NCBI GenBank assembly: GCA_002404215.1
Contig: DHJG01000014.1
Location: forward strand, 20,357 to 64,029
Length of the DNA: 43,673 nt
Source of the DNA: Desulfosporosinus sp. UBA4726
GTDB taxonomy: Bacteria > Bacillota > Desulfitobacteriia > Desulfitobacteriales > Desulfitobacteriaceae
Direction of reading: 5' to 3'
The notes under the pieces are model-generated. The model had not been told where the DNA came from and ran no database searches. It worked only from the letters and a program-made list of their open reading frames with translations. The position numbers and the translations under genes were made by a program. Shown here in pieces: positions 7,612-16,118 of this stretch; position 1 is the stretch's first letter, and each line of letters opens with the position of its first letter.

Positions 7612-8523
7612 ATGTATGACGTCATTATTGTCGGTGCGGGTCCTGCCGGCCTAACAGCTGGGATATACGCTGCACGCGGAGGACTCAAAACCGCCATTCT
7701 GGAATTAGCGATGCCAGGAGGACAAGCTGCTTCAACTGAGTTGATCGAGAACTATCCTGGATTTCCTGATGGAGTCAATGGATATGAACTTATGAATTCA
7801 TTTCATAAGCAAGCCTTGACGTTTGGTGTGGAGTTTATTTTTGAGGAAGTTCAAAAGTTCAATCTTACTGATCAGATCAAAACAATTCAAACACATAATG
7901 AAACTTATGAAGCACGTTCCCTAATTATCGCCGCAGGTTCCAAACCTCGATTATTAGGTGTACCCGGAGAGGAAGTTTTTCATGGTCGTGGAGTTTCCTA
8001 TTGCGCAACATGTGACGGTGCCTTCTTTAAAGGTAAAAAGGTTGTCGTTGTCGGTGGGGGAGAAGCGGCTATTGAAGAAGGCACATATCTGACCAAGTTT
8101 GCGGAGGAAGTCATTATCGTACATCGGAGAGAGGGCTTCCGAGCTTCTCAAATTGTTATGGAAAGAGCGAAAGCTAATCCTAAAATTCGTTTTGAACTCC
8201 ATGCTATAATTGAGGAGATTCTTGGTTCTGAGAAAGTAGAAGGTGTACGGATTCGTGATGTTCTCAATGGAGGAATACGAGAAATCCCTGCAGATGGGGT
8301 CTTCATCTATGTTGGAACAAATCCTAACACCCAATTTATCCACGGAGAAATCGAGACAGACGACCAAGGGTATATTCTGACTGACAACCACCTACAAACC
8401 AATATTAAAGGGGTATATGCCGCAGGAGATATTCGAAACACTCCACTGCGCCAAGTAGCTACTGCTGTTGGTGACGGTGCATTGGCTGCGGTGGAAGTAG
8501 AAAAGTTTCTTTCGGAAGCATAA
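7612..8523 (+). CDS. trxB: Thioredoxin reductase
   Basis: 303 aa from the ATG at 7612, which follows AAGAGGAG; the in-frame upstream start at 7543 adds unrelated residues and lies in the promoter. It is the low-molecular-weight NADPH/FAD type: FAD motif GAGPAGL near residue 9, the redox-active pair Cys131-Ala-Thr-Cys134 in the NADPH domain, nucleotide motif GGGEAA, and the FAD motif GDIR near the C terminus. It reduces thioredoxin in the cytosol. The gene stands alone between a probable repressor-controlled promoter and a strong terminator. Confidence 0.96.
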   Translation: MYDVIIVGAGPAGLTAGIYAARGGLKTAILELAMPGGQAASTELIENYPGFPDGVNGYELMNSFHKQALTFGVEFIFEEVQKFNLTDQIKTIQTHNETYEARSLIIAAGSKPRLLGVPGEEVFHGRGVSYCATCDGAFFKGKKVVVVGGGEAAIEEGTYLTKFAEEVIIVHRREGFRASQIVMERAKANPKIRFELHAIIEEILGSEKVEGVRIRDVLNGGIREIPADGVFIYVGTNPNTQFIHGEIETDDQGYILTDNHLQTNIKGVYAAGDIRNTPLRQVATAVGDGALAAVEVEKFLSEA

Positions 8524-8594
8524 TATTCCCAGGTACAAATAATATGGTACCGCTTATAACTCAGTCGTAGCACAATTATTCAAATTCTATTTTT

Positions 8595-8625
8595 AAAGGG
8601 ATGCCGTAAAGGCATCCCCTTTTTG
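8595..8625 (+). terminator. Intrinsic terminator of trxB
   Basis: GGGATGCC (8598-8605), loop GTAAA, GGCATCCC (8611-8618), then CTTTTTG. Confidence 0.9.
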
Positions 8626-8660
8626 TAGCTATGCAGAAAATATAGGTTTCGGGTTGCCTA

Positions 8661-8832
8661 TTCGGGTGGGTATAAGTACAACAAGGAGACCGCCTGCGGT
8701 CTCTTCTCACCATCAGGCGCCTTTGCCATCCTTGGCGGCGCTCTAACCTCGAACATCCTGTTCGAGTCATGACTAGAGACACTTGGCCGTCCTTGGCCGG
8801 CGCCTGCGGCTTGGTGCTAGCCAAGTTTTCTT
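8661..8832 (+). repeat. Dispersed palindrome-rich repeat, long copy
   Basis: The left end (GGGTATAAGTACAAC, 8668-8682) and right end (8802-8831) both recur, inverted, at 31152-31218; the 30-base right end matches at 27 of 30 positions by my count. Internal perfect palindromes are GAGACCGC-CT-GCGGTCTC (8686-8703) and CTCGAACA-TCC-TGTTCGAG (8748-8766). There is no coding capacity. It looks like a MITE or REP-type element; more genomic copies would be needed to define its ends. Confidence 0.65.
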
Positions 8833-8913
8833 TAGGTTATAAAGTGCAGTATAAGTTAAAGGATTTATAGGGAAAATAAATATCAGCCAGTTATATAGGA
8901 GGAGGGAATCTTT

Positions 8914-9747
8914 GTGCACTTCGTGGTCTGCCTAAAGCAAGTTCCGGATACATCCGAAGTTCGAATAGATCCAATCACCAACACTCTCATGCGTGAAGGC
9001 GTACCATCAATTATTAATCCGTATGATATGCATGGCTTGGAAGAAGCAATTCACCTGAAAGAAAAGTTAGGGGGGAAAGTGACCATCGTTTGTATGGGAC
9101 CTCCACAAGCTAAAGAAGCGCTGAAAAAAGCCATGTCTTTTGGGGCTGATCGTGCGGTTCTCCTAAGTGATCGTGCTTTTGGTGGTTCAGACTCCTTGGC
9201 GACTGCTTACATTCTCTCTTCTGCAATTCAAAAGATACATGAAACTGAGCCGATTGACCTCGTCTTCACTGGGAAGGAAGCAATTGATGGTGACACAGCT
9301 CAAACGGGACCAGGCATAGCTCAGCGCCTCGGATTTCCTCAATTAACATACACCATTAAAGTTAGAGAGCTCACCGACACGACCGTAACAGTCGAACGCA
9401 AGACTGAGAGTGGTCGACAGGTTGTACAGGCTCAGCTTCCCGCCTTGCTCACGGTGGAAAAAGAACTTAATGATTTGAGTTACGCAACGCTCCCCAATAT
9501 GATGAAAGCAGCGGTGTATGAACCAGAAATGTGGAATTTTAATTCACTGCCGTTTGATGTTAGGAAAATGGGCCTTAAAGGGTCGCCGACCAGTGTCTCA
9601 AGGATTTTCGCACCACCGGGTCGTATAGGAGGAGAAATAATGGACGGCATGAAAGACCCTGTCGCAACTGCCGCATCCGTCGTACAAAAAATCTTCCAGC
9701 AAAATATTATTATGTACAAGCCCCAAGCGAAGGGAGGAAACCAGTAA
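8914..9747 (+). CDS. etfB: Electron transfer flavoprotein beta subunit (FixA type)
   Basis: 277 aa. EtfB signatures: the VCLKQVPDTSEVRID start, NPYDMHGLEEA, GPPQAKEALKKAMSFGADRAVLLSDRAFGGSDSLATA split over strand-loop-helix units, and GKEAIDGDTAQTGPGIAQ, the segment that contacts AMP or a bifurcating FAD. Beta and alpha subunits form the flavoprotein heterodimer. The GTG start follows GGAGGAGGG. It is first in etfB-etfA-fixC-fixX and overlaps etfA by one base (TAATG). The fixC/fixX context points to the bifurcating FixABCX complex, not a simple acyl-CoA dehydrogenase acceptor. It is clearly different from the second EtfB at 22638-23423, so it is not a recent duplicate. Confidence 0.94.
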   Translation: MHFVVCLKQVPDTSEVRIDPITNTLMREGVPSIINPYDMHGLEEAIHLKEKLGGKVTIVCMGPPQAKEALKKAMSFGADRAVLLSDRAFGGSDSLATAYILSSAIQKIHETEPIDLVFTGKEAIDGDTAQTGPGIAQRLGFPQLTYTIKVRELTDTTVTVERKTESGRQVVQAQLPALLTVEKELNDLSYATLPNMMKAAVYEPEMWNFNSLPFDVRKMGLKGSPTSVSRIFAPPGRIGGEIMDGMKDPVATAASVVQKIFQQNIIMYKPQAKGGNQ

Positions 9748-11078
9748 TGCCCCTCCTTATAGAAAAAGTGAAATGTATTGGTTGTGGTGCGTGTGTCCTG
9801 CAATGCCCCTACGAAGCCCTTGACCTCATCGATGGACTTGCGGTGGTCGATCCGAAGAAATGTAACGACAGTGGAAAATGCGTAAATGTTTGCCCGACCA
9901 ATGCACTTTCCTTAACAAATCAACCAGCTAAACCTAAAGAAGAACGAGATCCTACATCTGGTTCCCAATTTCATTTCAAAGACCCACTGCCAGAGTCCGT
10001 TCAAGACTACGCGGCAGGCAACGAGAATAAATCGATTCGTGCAAAGGTAACTCCGGTCACTGGGCAAGATGTCTGGAGCGGAGTTTGGGTTATTATCGAA
10101 TATATCCATGGGAAGGTCGCTCCGGTATCGTGGGAATTACTGGGAAAAGGACGCGAACTTGCCGATGGATTAGGGTGCAGTCTCTGTGGAGTGATCATAG
10201 GACACCAAGTGGATAGTGTAATTCCGGATACATTTGCCTATGGAGCAGAGAAAGTTTATGTCGTCGATCACTCTGTACTCAAAGACTACCGCACAGAACC
10301 TTATGCTAGAGCTATTACAGATCTAGTAAAAAAGTATCAACCGGAAATTATGTTAATGGGTGCCACTTCTATGGGAAGGGATGTTTTTCCGGCTGTGGCT
10401 ACTATAGTAGAAACTGGTTTGACCGCTGACTGTACGGTGCTGGGCATTGATCCGAAGACGAAACTTTTACTGCAAACCCGTCCCGCTTTTGGCGGAAACA
10501 TTATGGCTACAATTCTCTGTCGTACCAGTCGACCGCAAATGTCGACCGTCCGTCCAAGAGTCATGGAAATGCCTGAATGTGTTAAAGGACGTGTCGGCGA
10601 GCTGATTCGTGAGGAAATAAGTTTTAACGAAAGTGATTTTCATACGAAAGTACTCGAGTTCATTACGGCTGATGCTCAGCATGCCTTTTTGGACAAAGCT
10701 GAAATTATCGTTTCCGTTGGTCTAGGCATTGGCGCAGAAAGAAACATGGCTCTGGCCAAAGAGTTAGCGGAGGTCTTAGGAGCGACTCTTGCAGGATCAC
10801 GTGGTGCAGTGGAGTCAGGCTGGATAACTCATGATCAGCAAGTCGGCCAATCCGGGGTAACGGTTCGCCCTAAGGTATATATAGCTATTGGAATTTCCGG
10901 TGCAATTCAGCATTTAGTGGGGATGGAAACCTCAGATTTCATTTTGGCCATCAACAATGATGCGGAGGCGCCAATCTTGAAAGTTGCAAATTATGGCATT
11001 ATTGGAGATCTATTCGAAATCGTACCTGCGTTGACAGCAGAGTTTAAGAAACGCCTTCAACACGGCGTGGTAAATTAA
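9747..11078 (+). CDS. etfA: Electron transfer flavoprotein alpha subunit with N-terminal ferredoxin domain (FixB type)
   Basis: 443 aa, longer than plain EtfA because of an N-terminal ferredoxin domain (residues 1-55) and a polar linker (about 55-100). The first motif is complete: Cys10, 13, 16 and 20. The second reads Cys39, Ser42, Cys45, Cys49, so one expected cysteine is serine. The EtfA core follows: RPAFGGNIMATI, SRGAVESGW, and the FAD-binding GISGAIQHLVGM with AINNDAEAP and ANYGIIGDLFEIVP. The protein passes electrons between bound FADs and partner FixC/FixX. It overlaps etfB by one base, and fixC follows 10 bases later. A 3Fe-4S or Ser-ligated second cluster, or its loss, is possible. 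Confidence 0.93.
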   Translation: MPLLIEKVKCIGCGACVLQCPYEALDLIDGLAVVDPKKCNDSGKCVNVCPTNALSLTNQPAKPKEERDPTSGSQFHFKDPLPESVQDYAAGNENKSIRAKVTPVTGQDVWSGVWVIIEYIHGKVAPVSWELLGKGRELADGLGCSLCGVIIGHQVDSVIPDTFAYGAEKVYVVDHSVLKDYRTEPYARAITDLVKKYQPEIMLMGATSMGRDVFPAVATIVETGLTADCTVLGIDPKTKLLLQTRPAFGGNIMATILCRTSRPQMSTVRPRVMEMPECVKGRVGELIREEISFNESDFHTKVLEFITADAQHAFLDKAEIIVSVGLGIGAERNMALAKELAEVLGATLAGSRGAVESGWITHDQQVGQSGVTVRPKVYIAIGISGAIQHLVGMETSDFILAINNDAEAPILKVANYGIIGDLFEIVPALTAEFKKRLQHGVVN

Positions 11079-11088
11079 GGAGGGCAAC

Positions 11089-12381
11089 ATGGAAAACTTT
11101 GATGTAATTGTCATCGGCGGTGGCCCTGCTGGATTGTCTGCCGCGATCAGTGCTGCCCAAGTTGGCATGAAAACTGTTGTAATTGAACGAGGGGATTATC
11201 CAGGTACAAAGAACGTTATGGGTGGCATCCTCTATACAAAAGCAACTGACATGGTTGTGCCGGAGTTTTGGAAAGAAGCACCATTAGAACGTCCAATCAT
11301 TGAACAACGTATTGCAATGTTAAACGGCGATGAGTCTATTATGGCCGCTTACCGAGATCCTGCCTGGGCAAGCGAGCCCTATAATGCCCATTCAATTTTA
11401 CGAGTTAAGTTTGACCGTTGGCTAGCTCTTCAAGCTGAAAAAGCCGGAGTTATGATCATTACTGAAACTTTAGTAGAGAATCTACTATATAAAGGCGATA
11501 ATGTCGTGGGGGTTCGTACAGGACGGGCCGAAGGGGATCTAGGAGCAAAGGTTGTAATACTAGCTGAAGGTGTAAATAATTTCTTGGCAGTTAAAGCAGG
11601 ACTTGCTAAACCCTTAAAAGCAGAATCAGTTGCGATTACGGTAAAAGAAATAATTGCCTTACCTAAAGAAACGATAGAAGATCGTTTCTGCCTTGATGAA
11701 GGACAAGGGGCAACGATAGAATTATATGGAGATTCCACTGCAGGGATGATGGGCGTGGGCTTTATCTATACGAATAAAGATTCAATTTCAATTGGAGTTG
11801 GAGCAATTCTAGCACCTCTAATTCACAATAATTGGACACCCAATGATCTCCTAGAGTATTTAAAATCAAAGCCTTATGTAAAACGTCTTCTTCATGGTGG
11901 GGAAACTAAGGAATATTTGTCTCATTTAATACCAGAAGGTGGCTATACTCAAGTACCTAAACTTCATCGTCAAGGGCTGCTTGTTGTTGGGGATACGGCA
12001 ATGCTCATGAACTCGTTAAACAGAGAAGGATCAAATCTGGCAATGATATCGGGTAAAATCGCTGGTGAAGTCGCAGCTGAATCCATCAAAGCTGACGATG
12101 TCAGTGACCAAGCCATGATGGTTTACGAAACTCGTTTACGGGATTCCTTCGTACTTAAAGACCTTCACCATTATCGACATATGGGTAAATTCTTTGAAAA
12201 TAATCCACACCTCTTAAGAGCGTATCCAAAAATATTTTCTAATGCAGTAAAGTTGTATTTGACAGCGGATGGTACACCAAAGAAGGAGCGTCAAAAAGAA
12301 ATTATGAAGATGGTCTTGCAAAATCGTTCTATTGGCGGTTTGACGAAGGATATCTATGGGGCATGGAGGGCCTTGTTATGA
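11089..12381 (+). CDS. fixC: FixC-like ETF:quinone oxidoreductase, FAD subunit
   Basis: 430 aa. The N-terminal dinucleotide motif VIGGGPAGLSAAISAA binds FAD, then ERGDYPGTKNVMGGILY near residues 35-50, and the second FAD motif GLLVVGDTAMLMNSLNREGSNLAMISG near residues 305-330. This matches the FixC group of geranylgeranyl-reductase/ETF-QO flavoproteins that hand electrons from EtfAB to quinone at the membrane. The ATG follows AAGGAGGGCAAC. It overlaps fixX by an ATGA junction, showing tight coupling. With fixX it replaces the single-chain ETF-QO of mitochondria. Confidence 0.94.
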   Translation: MENFDVIVIGGGPAGLSAAISAAQVGMKTVVIERGDYPGTKNVMGGILYTKATDMVVPEFWKEAPLERPIIEQRIAMLNGDESIMAAYRDPAWASEPYNAHSILRVKFDRWLALQAEKAGVMIITETLVENLLYKGDNVVGVRTGRAEGDLGAKVVILAEGVNNFLAVKAGLAKPLKAESVAITVKEIIALPKETIEDRFCLDEGQGATIELYGDSTAGMMGVGFIYTNKDSISIGVGAILAPLIHNNWTPNDLLEYLKSKPYVKRLLHGGETKEYLSHLIPEGGYTQVPKLHRQGLLVVGDTAMLMNSLNREGSNLAMISGKIAGEVAAESIKADDVSDQAMMVYETRLRDSFVLKDLHHYRHMGKFFENNPHLLRAYPKIFSNAVKLYLTADGTPKKERQKEIMKMVLQNRSIGGLTKDIYGAWRALL

Positions 12382-12659
12382 AATTAGATGATAAACTCTT
12401 TTTAGTACGATTTAATACTGATAAACTAAGTCACATCAAGATAACCAATCCTGATATATGTCTAAAACAGTGTCAAGACAAACCTTGTACGCGTTTTTGT
12501 CCCGCCCATGTTTATGATTGGGATGAAGAAGAAAAACGAATATCTGTCGGATATGAAGGGTGCCTCGAGTGTGGAACATGTCTCATAGGCTGTCCGTATG
12601 GTAATATTGACTGGAAGTATCCCCGCGGCGGATTTGGGGTTTCATGGAAAAACGGCTAA
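12378..12659 (+). CDS. fixX: FixX ferredoxin-like protein
   Basis: 93 aa from the ATG at 12378, chosen because GGAGGG lies at 12365-12370 and the ATG overlaps the fixC TGA (ATGA); the in-frame ATG at 12363 contains that ribosome site. Cysteine motifs: a first irregular set (ICLKQCQDKPCTRFCP) and a second CLECGTCLIGCP, as in FixX/ETF-QO ferredoxin domains, followed by the typical NIDWKYPRGGFGVSWK end. It forms the iron-sulfur half of the FixCX quinone oxidoreductase. Confidence 0.94.
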   Translation: MKLDDKLFLVRFNTDKLSHIKITNPDICLKQCQDKPCTRFCPAHVYDWDEEEKRISVGYEGCLECGTCLIGCPYGNIDWKYPRGGFGVSWKNG

Positions 12660-12666
12660 AGTTTTT

Positions 12667-12695
12667 TTGACAGTCATTTATACAATAGGTAGAAT
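12667..12695 (+). promoter_or_regulatory. Sigma-A-type promoter for the rhomboid gene
   Basis: TTGACA (12667-12672) and TAGAAT (12690-12695) with a 17-base spacer, about 40 bases upstream of the rhomboid ATG. It starts 8 bases after fixX ends, so the gene is probably transcribed separately. Confidence 0.8.
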
Positions 12696-12736
12696 AGAGA
12701 GAAAGGTAGGGAGCAAACGAAGACAGAGGAGATAAT

Positions 12737-13693
12737 ATGTTAGAATTAATAAAAAATAACCTCACTCAATCCGGTTGGACGCTCATTGCGTTGGAAGGAA
12801 ACTGGATTTGTGCTACGCACGGATCCCTACAGCGTGGGCTTTTATTCGGTGATTTCAGTGAACTGCCACAAGAATTTAACTCTTTACTTCGTAGTTATTC
12901 TGCTCTTACACAGTGGGATGCCATTGTCTTTTGTCCCGCAGGAATTGATTCTTCACTGCTGAAGCAGCGCCGTTTCCCTAATATCCAGCTTTGGTATTTT
13001 GATATACAACAAGGCAACCTATTTCCGTTTCCTCCTACAAAAGATCAATTGATTCCCCATTGGTTAAGGCAACTTGCCAGCGGAAAGTCCGTTTCTCTGT
13101 TAGGTGATACACGTGAGAAACAGACGTTCATTCCATTTCTCACGTACATCCTTTTAGGCATGAACCTGATTGTTTTCCTGCTAATGACTTTGGCCGGTGG
13201 ATCGACCGATCAACGCGTCCTTGTCGCCTTTGGAGCTAAAGTCAACACCTTAATTCAGGCCGGTGAAATCTGGCGTCTCTTAACAAGTACGTTTATTCAT
13301 ATCGGAATCATGCACCTCGTCTTTAACCTTTATGCATTATGGGCGTTAGGTCCTTTAACAGAAGAGAGTTTCGGACATCGACGATTTTTTATGATCTATA
13401 TCTTCAGCGGGCTTGGAGGATCAATTGCAAGTTTTCTATTTACCACAGCTCTTTCTGCAGGGGCTTCAGGGGCAATCTTTGGGCTTTTAGGAGCGTTAAT
13501 GTATGACAGCTTTAAACGACCCAACCTATGGAAATCCGGCTTGGGAATGAATCTGATTATAGTTATTTTAGTGAATTTTGGATTTGGCTTGATCCAACCG
13601 GGAATTGACAACTTTGCACATCTGGGAGGTCTTCTGACAGGGACCTTATTCAGTGTCTTCTATTCACAAAAGATTGCAGATAAGACTACATAG
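12737..13693 (+). CDS. Rhomboid family intramembrane serine protease
   Basis: 318 aa. Residues 1-120 form a soluble domain I cannot assign. From about residue 130 there are six or so transmembrane helices with rhomboid marks: HLVFNLYALWALG (His and Asn of the oxyanion region), catalytic Ser244 in GASGAIFGLLGA, and His295 in FAHLGGLLTG. It should cleave membrane proteins within the bilayer; substrates are unknown. The ATG follows AGAGGAG, and a consensus promoter lies directly upstream. The layout resembles GluP-type rhomboids but lacks an obvious C-terminal TPR region. Confidence 0.92.
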   Translation: MLELIKNNLTQSGWTLIALEGNWICATHGSLQRGLLFGDFSELPQEFNSLLRSYSALTQWDAIVFCPAGIDSSLLKQRRFPNIQLWYFDIQQGNLFPFPPTKDQLIPHWLRQLASGKSVSLLGDTREKQTFIPFLTYILLGMNLIVFLLMTLAGGSTDQRVLVAFGAKVNTLIQAGEIWRLLTSTFIHIGIMHLVFNLYALWALGPLTEESFGHRRFFMIYIFSGLGGSIASFLFTTALSAGASGAIFGLLGALMYDSFKRPNLWKSGLGMNLIIVILVNFGFGLIQPGIDNFAHLGGLLTGTLFSVFYSQKIADKTT

Positions 13694-14023
13694 AAATATA
13701 TTAATTTCTCTTCAGATAACCATAAAGCCTTCTCAATTGATTCGAATTTTTTTTCCCTTTAGGGACAAACTACAATCAAGAGCTCGCATTTTCTTAGCAA
13801 GGTGGTGTTGAAAGATGCTATCGTTAGTTAAGAAAATGTAAGCTCTTATATCATTATTTTGAATTTATTATCTCCTTTTTCATTTATATTGTTGGTGCCT
13901 CATTAGAGTAAAGTGTGCCAAGGGATACCATATTCACTTTAATACATTATAAATAAAGGACCAGAAAGTATGTAGTATAAGTAAATGCCATTATAATGTA
14001 AAAAGGAGAAAAGAGGGGACGCC
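13694..14023. other. Intergenic region with long inverted repeat
   Basis: 330 bases between the rhomboid and PBP genes. The only clear structure is an 18-base inverted repeat with 2 mismatches at 13779-13796 and 13829-13846 around a 32-base loop. No ORF with a ribosome site and no T-rich terminator tail were found. The A/T-rich stretch 13900-14000 probably holds the PBP promoter, which I could not place. Confidence 0.6.
13779..13846. repeat. 18-base inverted repeat with 32-base loop
   Basis: The arms are AGAGCTCGCATTTTCTTA and TAAGAAAATGTAAGCTCT. Inside, TAGCA (13795-13799) could instead pair with TGCTA (13816-13820), giving an alternative fold. It may be a leader RNA, a small RNA or a poor terminator. 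Confidence 0.6.
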
Positions 14024-16045
14024 TTGAAAAAAAATCGCAAACGAACTCTTAGTTATTTTTCCCGTGATCGCTGGGTTCTACTAGCATTGCTAATGATGAT
14101 TACTCTTGTGTTTGGAAGACTCGTAATGCTCCAAGTTGTTCAGGCTGCTGATCTCAAGTCCAGAGGAATTGAGCGACGGACGAGTGATCAAAGCCTTCGA
14201 GCAGATAGGGGCGCCATCTTTGATGCGCAAGGTAACGTACTGGCCCAAAGCATCCCTGTCAAGGAAATCATTGCAGACCCGAAAATGTTAACGGAACAAA
14301 TTGCAAAAAAACAATTTAAGCGATCAAAAGAAGATGTTGCTAAGGATCTAGGAACAATTTTGGGAATTAATACACAAGATATACTTGATAAACTCAATAA
14401 AAATAGTTTATCTTGGATCAACGTAGCACATCAAGTGGATATTCATAAAACAGAGGAAATTATGGCCCTCAAAATTCCAGGGGTAGCCCTTACTGACGAA
14501 GAAAAACGTGTCTATCCCATGGGCAAGTTTGCTTCCTCAGCCCTTGGGATTGTAAATCAAGACGGTCATGGAGTAGAAGGAATTGAATCTTATTATGATA
14601 AAGTATTATTTGGTAAACCCGGTTTCCAATCCCAAGAACAAGATACCAGAGCGCGTTCTATCCTGGATGCACTTCATCAAAACGATCCGTCAAGTCCAGG
14701 AAATAACTTAACCTTAACCTTAGACTCAACGATTCAATATTTTGTCGAACAACAACTCGACGACTTACAACAATCCACCAACGCTAAAAGCGTAACGATT
14801 CTAGCCATGGATCCCATGACAGGACGAGTTTTGGGAATGGGATCCCGTCCCACGTTTGATCCCACAGATTATTCAAAATCCACCGCTGATTCCCGCCGTA
14901 ATCTAGCTATTGGTATGTCCTATGAACCAGGGTCAACCTTTAAGATTGTCACAGGATCAGCCGCTTTGGAAGAGGGGGTAATACGACCCAATGATACATT
15001 TGCTGACCCTGGCTACCTACGTATCCCACCACGTTTAATCACAAACTGGGATTCTGACCAAAAGCCACACGGTAACCCTACATTTACGCAAGGTATGGAG
15101 TTGTCTTCGAATGTCGTTCTAGCCCAGGTTGGGATGAAGATGGGCAAAAACATTTTTTATACTTATTTAAAAGCCTTTGGTTTTGGTGCCAAAACAGGTA
15201 TCGATATTTCTGGTGAGGAAAGTGGAATAATCGTTCCACAAGACAAAGTGCGAGATATCGATTTAGCAACTATGTCTTTCGGCCAATCCAACTCCGTCAC
15301 ACCGATTCAATTATTATCCGCTATTTCCGCAGTGGCTAATGGGGGAACTCTTTATCGTCCCTACATTGTCGATAAAATTACGACGCCAGATGGTCAACTA
15401 ATTCAGCAACAAAAGCCAATTCCCGTACGCCAGGTTATTTCTAAAGCCACCGCTTCACAAATGACCAATGTCCTAGAACAAGTCGTTTCAGATGGAACGG
15501 GACATCTGGCTCAAATACCGGGCATTAAGGTTGCAGGTAAAACAGGAACTGCTCAGAAAGTAGACCCTAAAACTGGAGCATATTCAACGACGGACTTCAT
15601 TGCCTCATTCGCAGCCTTCGCTCCTGCAGATGATCCCAAAATTGCGGTTCTCGTTATCATTGATTCTCCTAAATCAGCCGAAGGACATCAAGGAGGAACC
15701 TTAGGCGGACCTAGGGCTAAAGCCATTCTTGAGGGAGCTTTACAATATTATGGCTTACCCGTGGCAAAAGAAACGCAGAGCACCGTTTCTATTTCTCCCA
15801 GTGACTCCGCTGTTAGGCCCTCACCCAAACCAGTAACCCCAGAACGTACGCCAGTTGGTGGGGAAGTTGTAATTCCAGATTTAACAGGGCTTACCATGCG
15901 TCAAGTTGGGGATACACTAGCAAAATCAGAACTACACTTTAACTTTACAGGTAGTGGCTTAGTGAATCAACAATCACCTGAAGCAGGAAAAGTTGTAACC
16001 AAGGGAACGACCATTGAGGTTAAATTTTCTTCCTTAACACCATAA
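14024..16045 (+). CDS. SpoVD/FtsI-like penicillin-binding protein with PASTA domain
   Basis: 673 aa class B transpeptidase. A basic start and one membrane anchor (about residues 15-37), then the dimerisation domain with RADRGAIFDAQGNVLAQ, then the transpeptidase with Ser304-Thr-Phe-Lys307, Ser361-Ser-Asn363 and Lys506-Thr-Gly508. A single PASTA domain (about 610-673, VVIPDLTGLTMRQV) ends the protein, as in SpoVD. The start is a TTG with GAGGGG upstream; no ATG fits. It cross-links peptidoglycan at the septum or spore cortex. SpoVD is favoured because of the PASTA unit and the lack of an mraY/mur context, but a vegetative FtsI role cannot be excluded. Confidence 0.9.
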   Translation: MKKNRKRTLSYFSRDRWVLLALLMMITLVFGRLVMLQVVQAADLKSRGIERRTSDQSLRADRGAIFDAQGNVLAQSIPVKEIIADPKMLTEQIAKKQFKRSKEDVAKDLGTILGINTQDILDKLNKNSLSWINVAHQVDIHKTEEIMALKIPGVALTDEEKRVYPMGKFASSALGIVNQDGHGVEGIESYYDKVLFGKPGFQSQEQDTRARSILDALHQNDPSSPGNNLTLTLDSTIQYFVEQQLDDLQQSTNAKSVTILAMDPMTGRVLGMGSRPTFDPTDYSKSTADSRRNLAIGMSYEPGSTFKIVTGSAALEEGVIRPNDTFADPGYLRIPPRLITNWDSDQKPHGNPTFTQGMELSSNVVLAQVGMKMGKNIFYTYLKAFGFGAKTGIDISGEESGIIVPQDKVRDIDLATMSFGQSNSVTPIQLLSAISAVANGGTLYRPYIVDKITTPDGQLIQQQKPIPVRQVISKATASQMTNVLEQVVSDGTGHLAQIPGIKVAGKTGTAQKVDPKTGAYSTTDFIASFAAFAPADDPKIAVLVIIDSPKSAEGHQGGTLGGPRAKAILEGALQYYGLPVAKETQSTVSISPSDSAVRPSPKPVTPERTPVGGEVVIPDLTGLTMRQVGDTLAKSELHFNFTGSGLVNQQSPEAGKVVTKGTTIEVKFSSLTP

Positions 16046-16118
16046 AACCTAAATAATTTAAATACTAACCAGGATATGCTAGATTAAACAGGATAATAAC
16101 GTCACGGAGGAATGAAAG

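Larger units (their letters stand above)
8524..8913. other. Intergenic region trxB-etfB
   Basis: 390 bases. It holds the trxB terminator (8595-8625), a palindrome-rich dispersed repeat (8661-8832) and an A/T-rich stretch before the etfB ribosome site. The minus-strand reading frame across 8576-8824 is judged an artefact of the GC-rich palindromes. No clear promoter for the etf-fix operon was found. Confidence 0.7.

Noticed and set aside
8750..8764. LexA/DinR-like box CGAAC-N5-GTTCG
   Set aside because: The Bacillus LexA box has four bases between the half-sites; here there are five, and the motif is the internal palindrome of a repeat with no SOS gene next to it.
8576..8824. 82-codon minus-strand reading frame
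   Set aside because: It covers the trxB terminator and the palindromic repeat, has no ribosome site and gives an Arg-rich sequence typical of chance translation of GC-rich palindromes.
13795..13815. T-box-like GGTGG sequence in the 13779-13846 hairpin
   Set aside because: The rest of the T-box consensus (ACC pairing, specifier stem) is missing and the downstream gene is a PBP, not an amino-acid gene.
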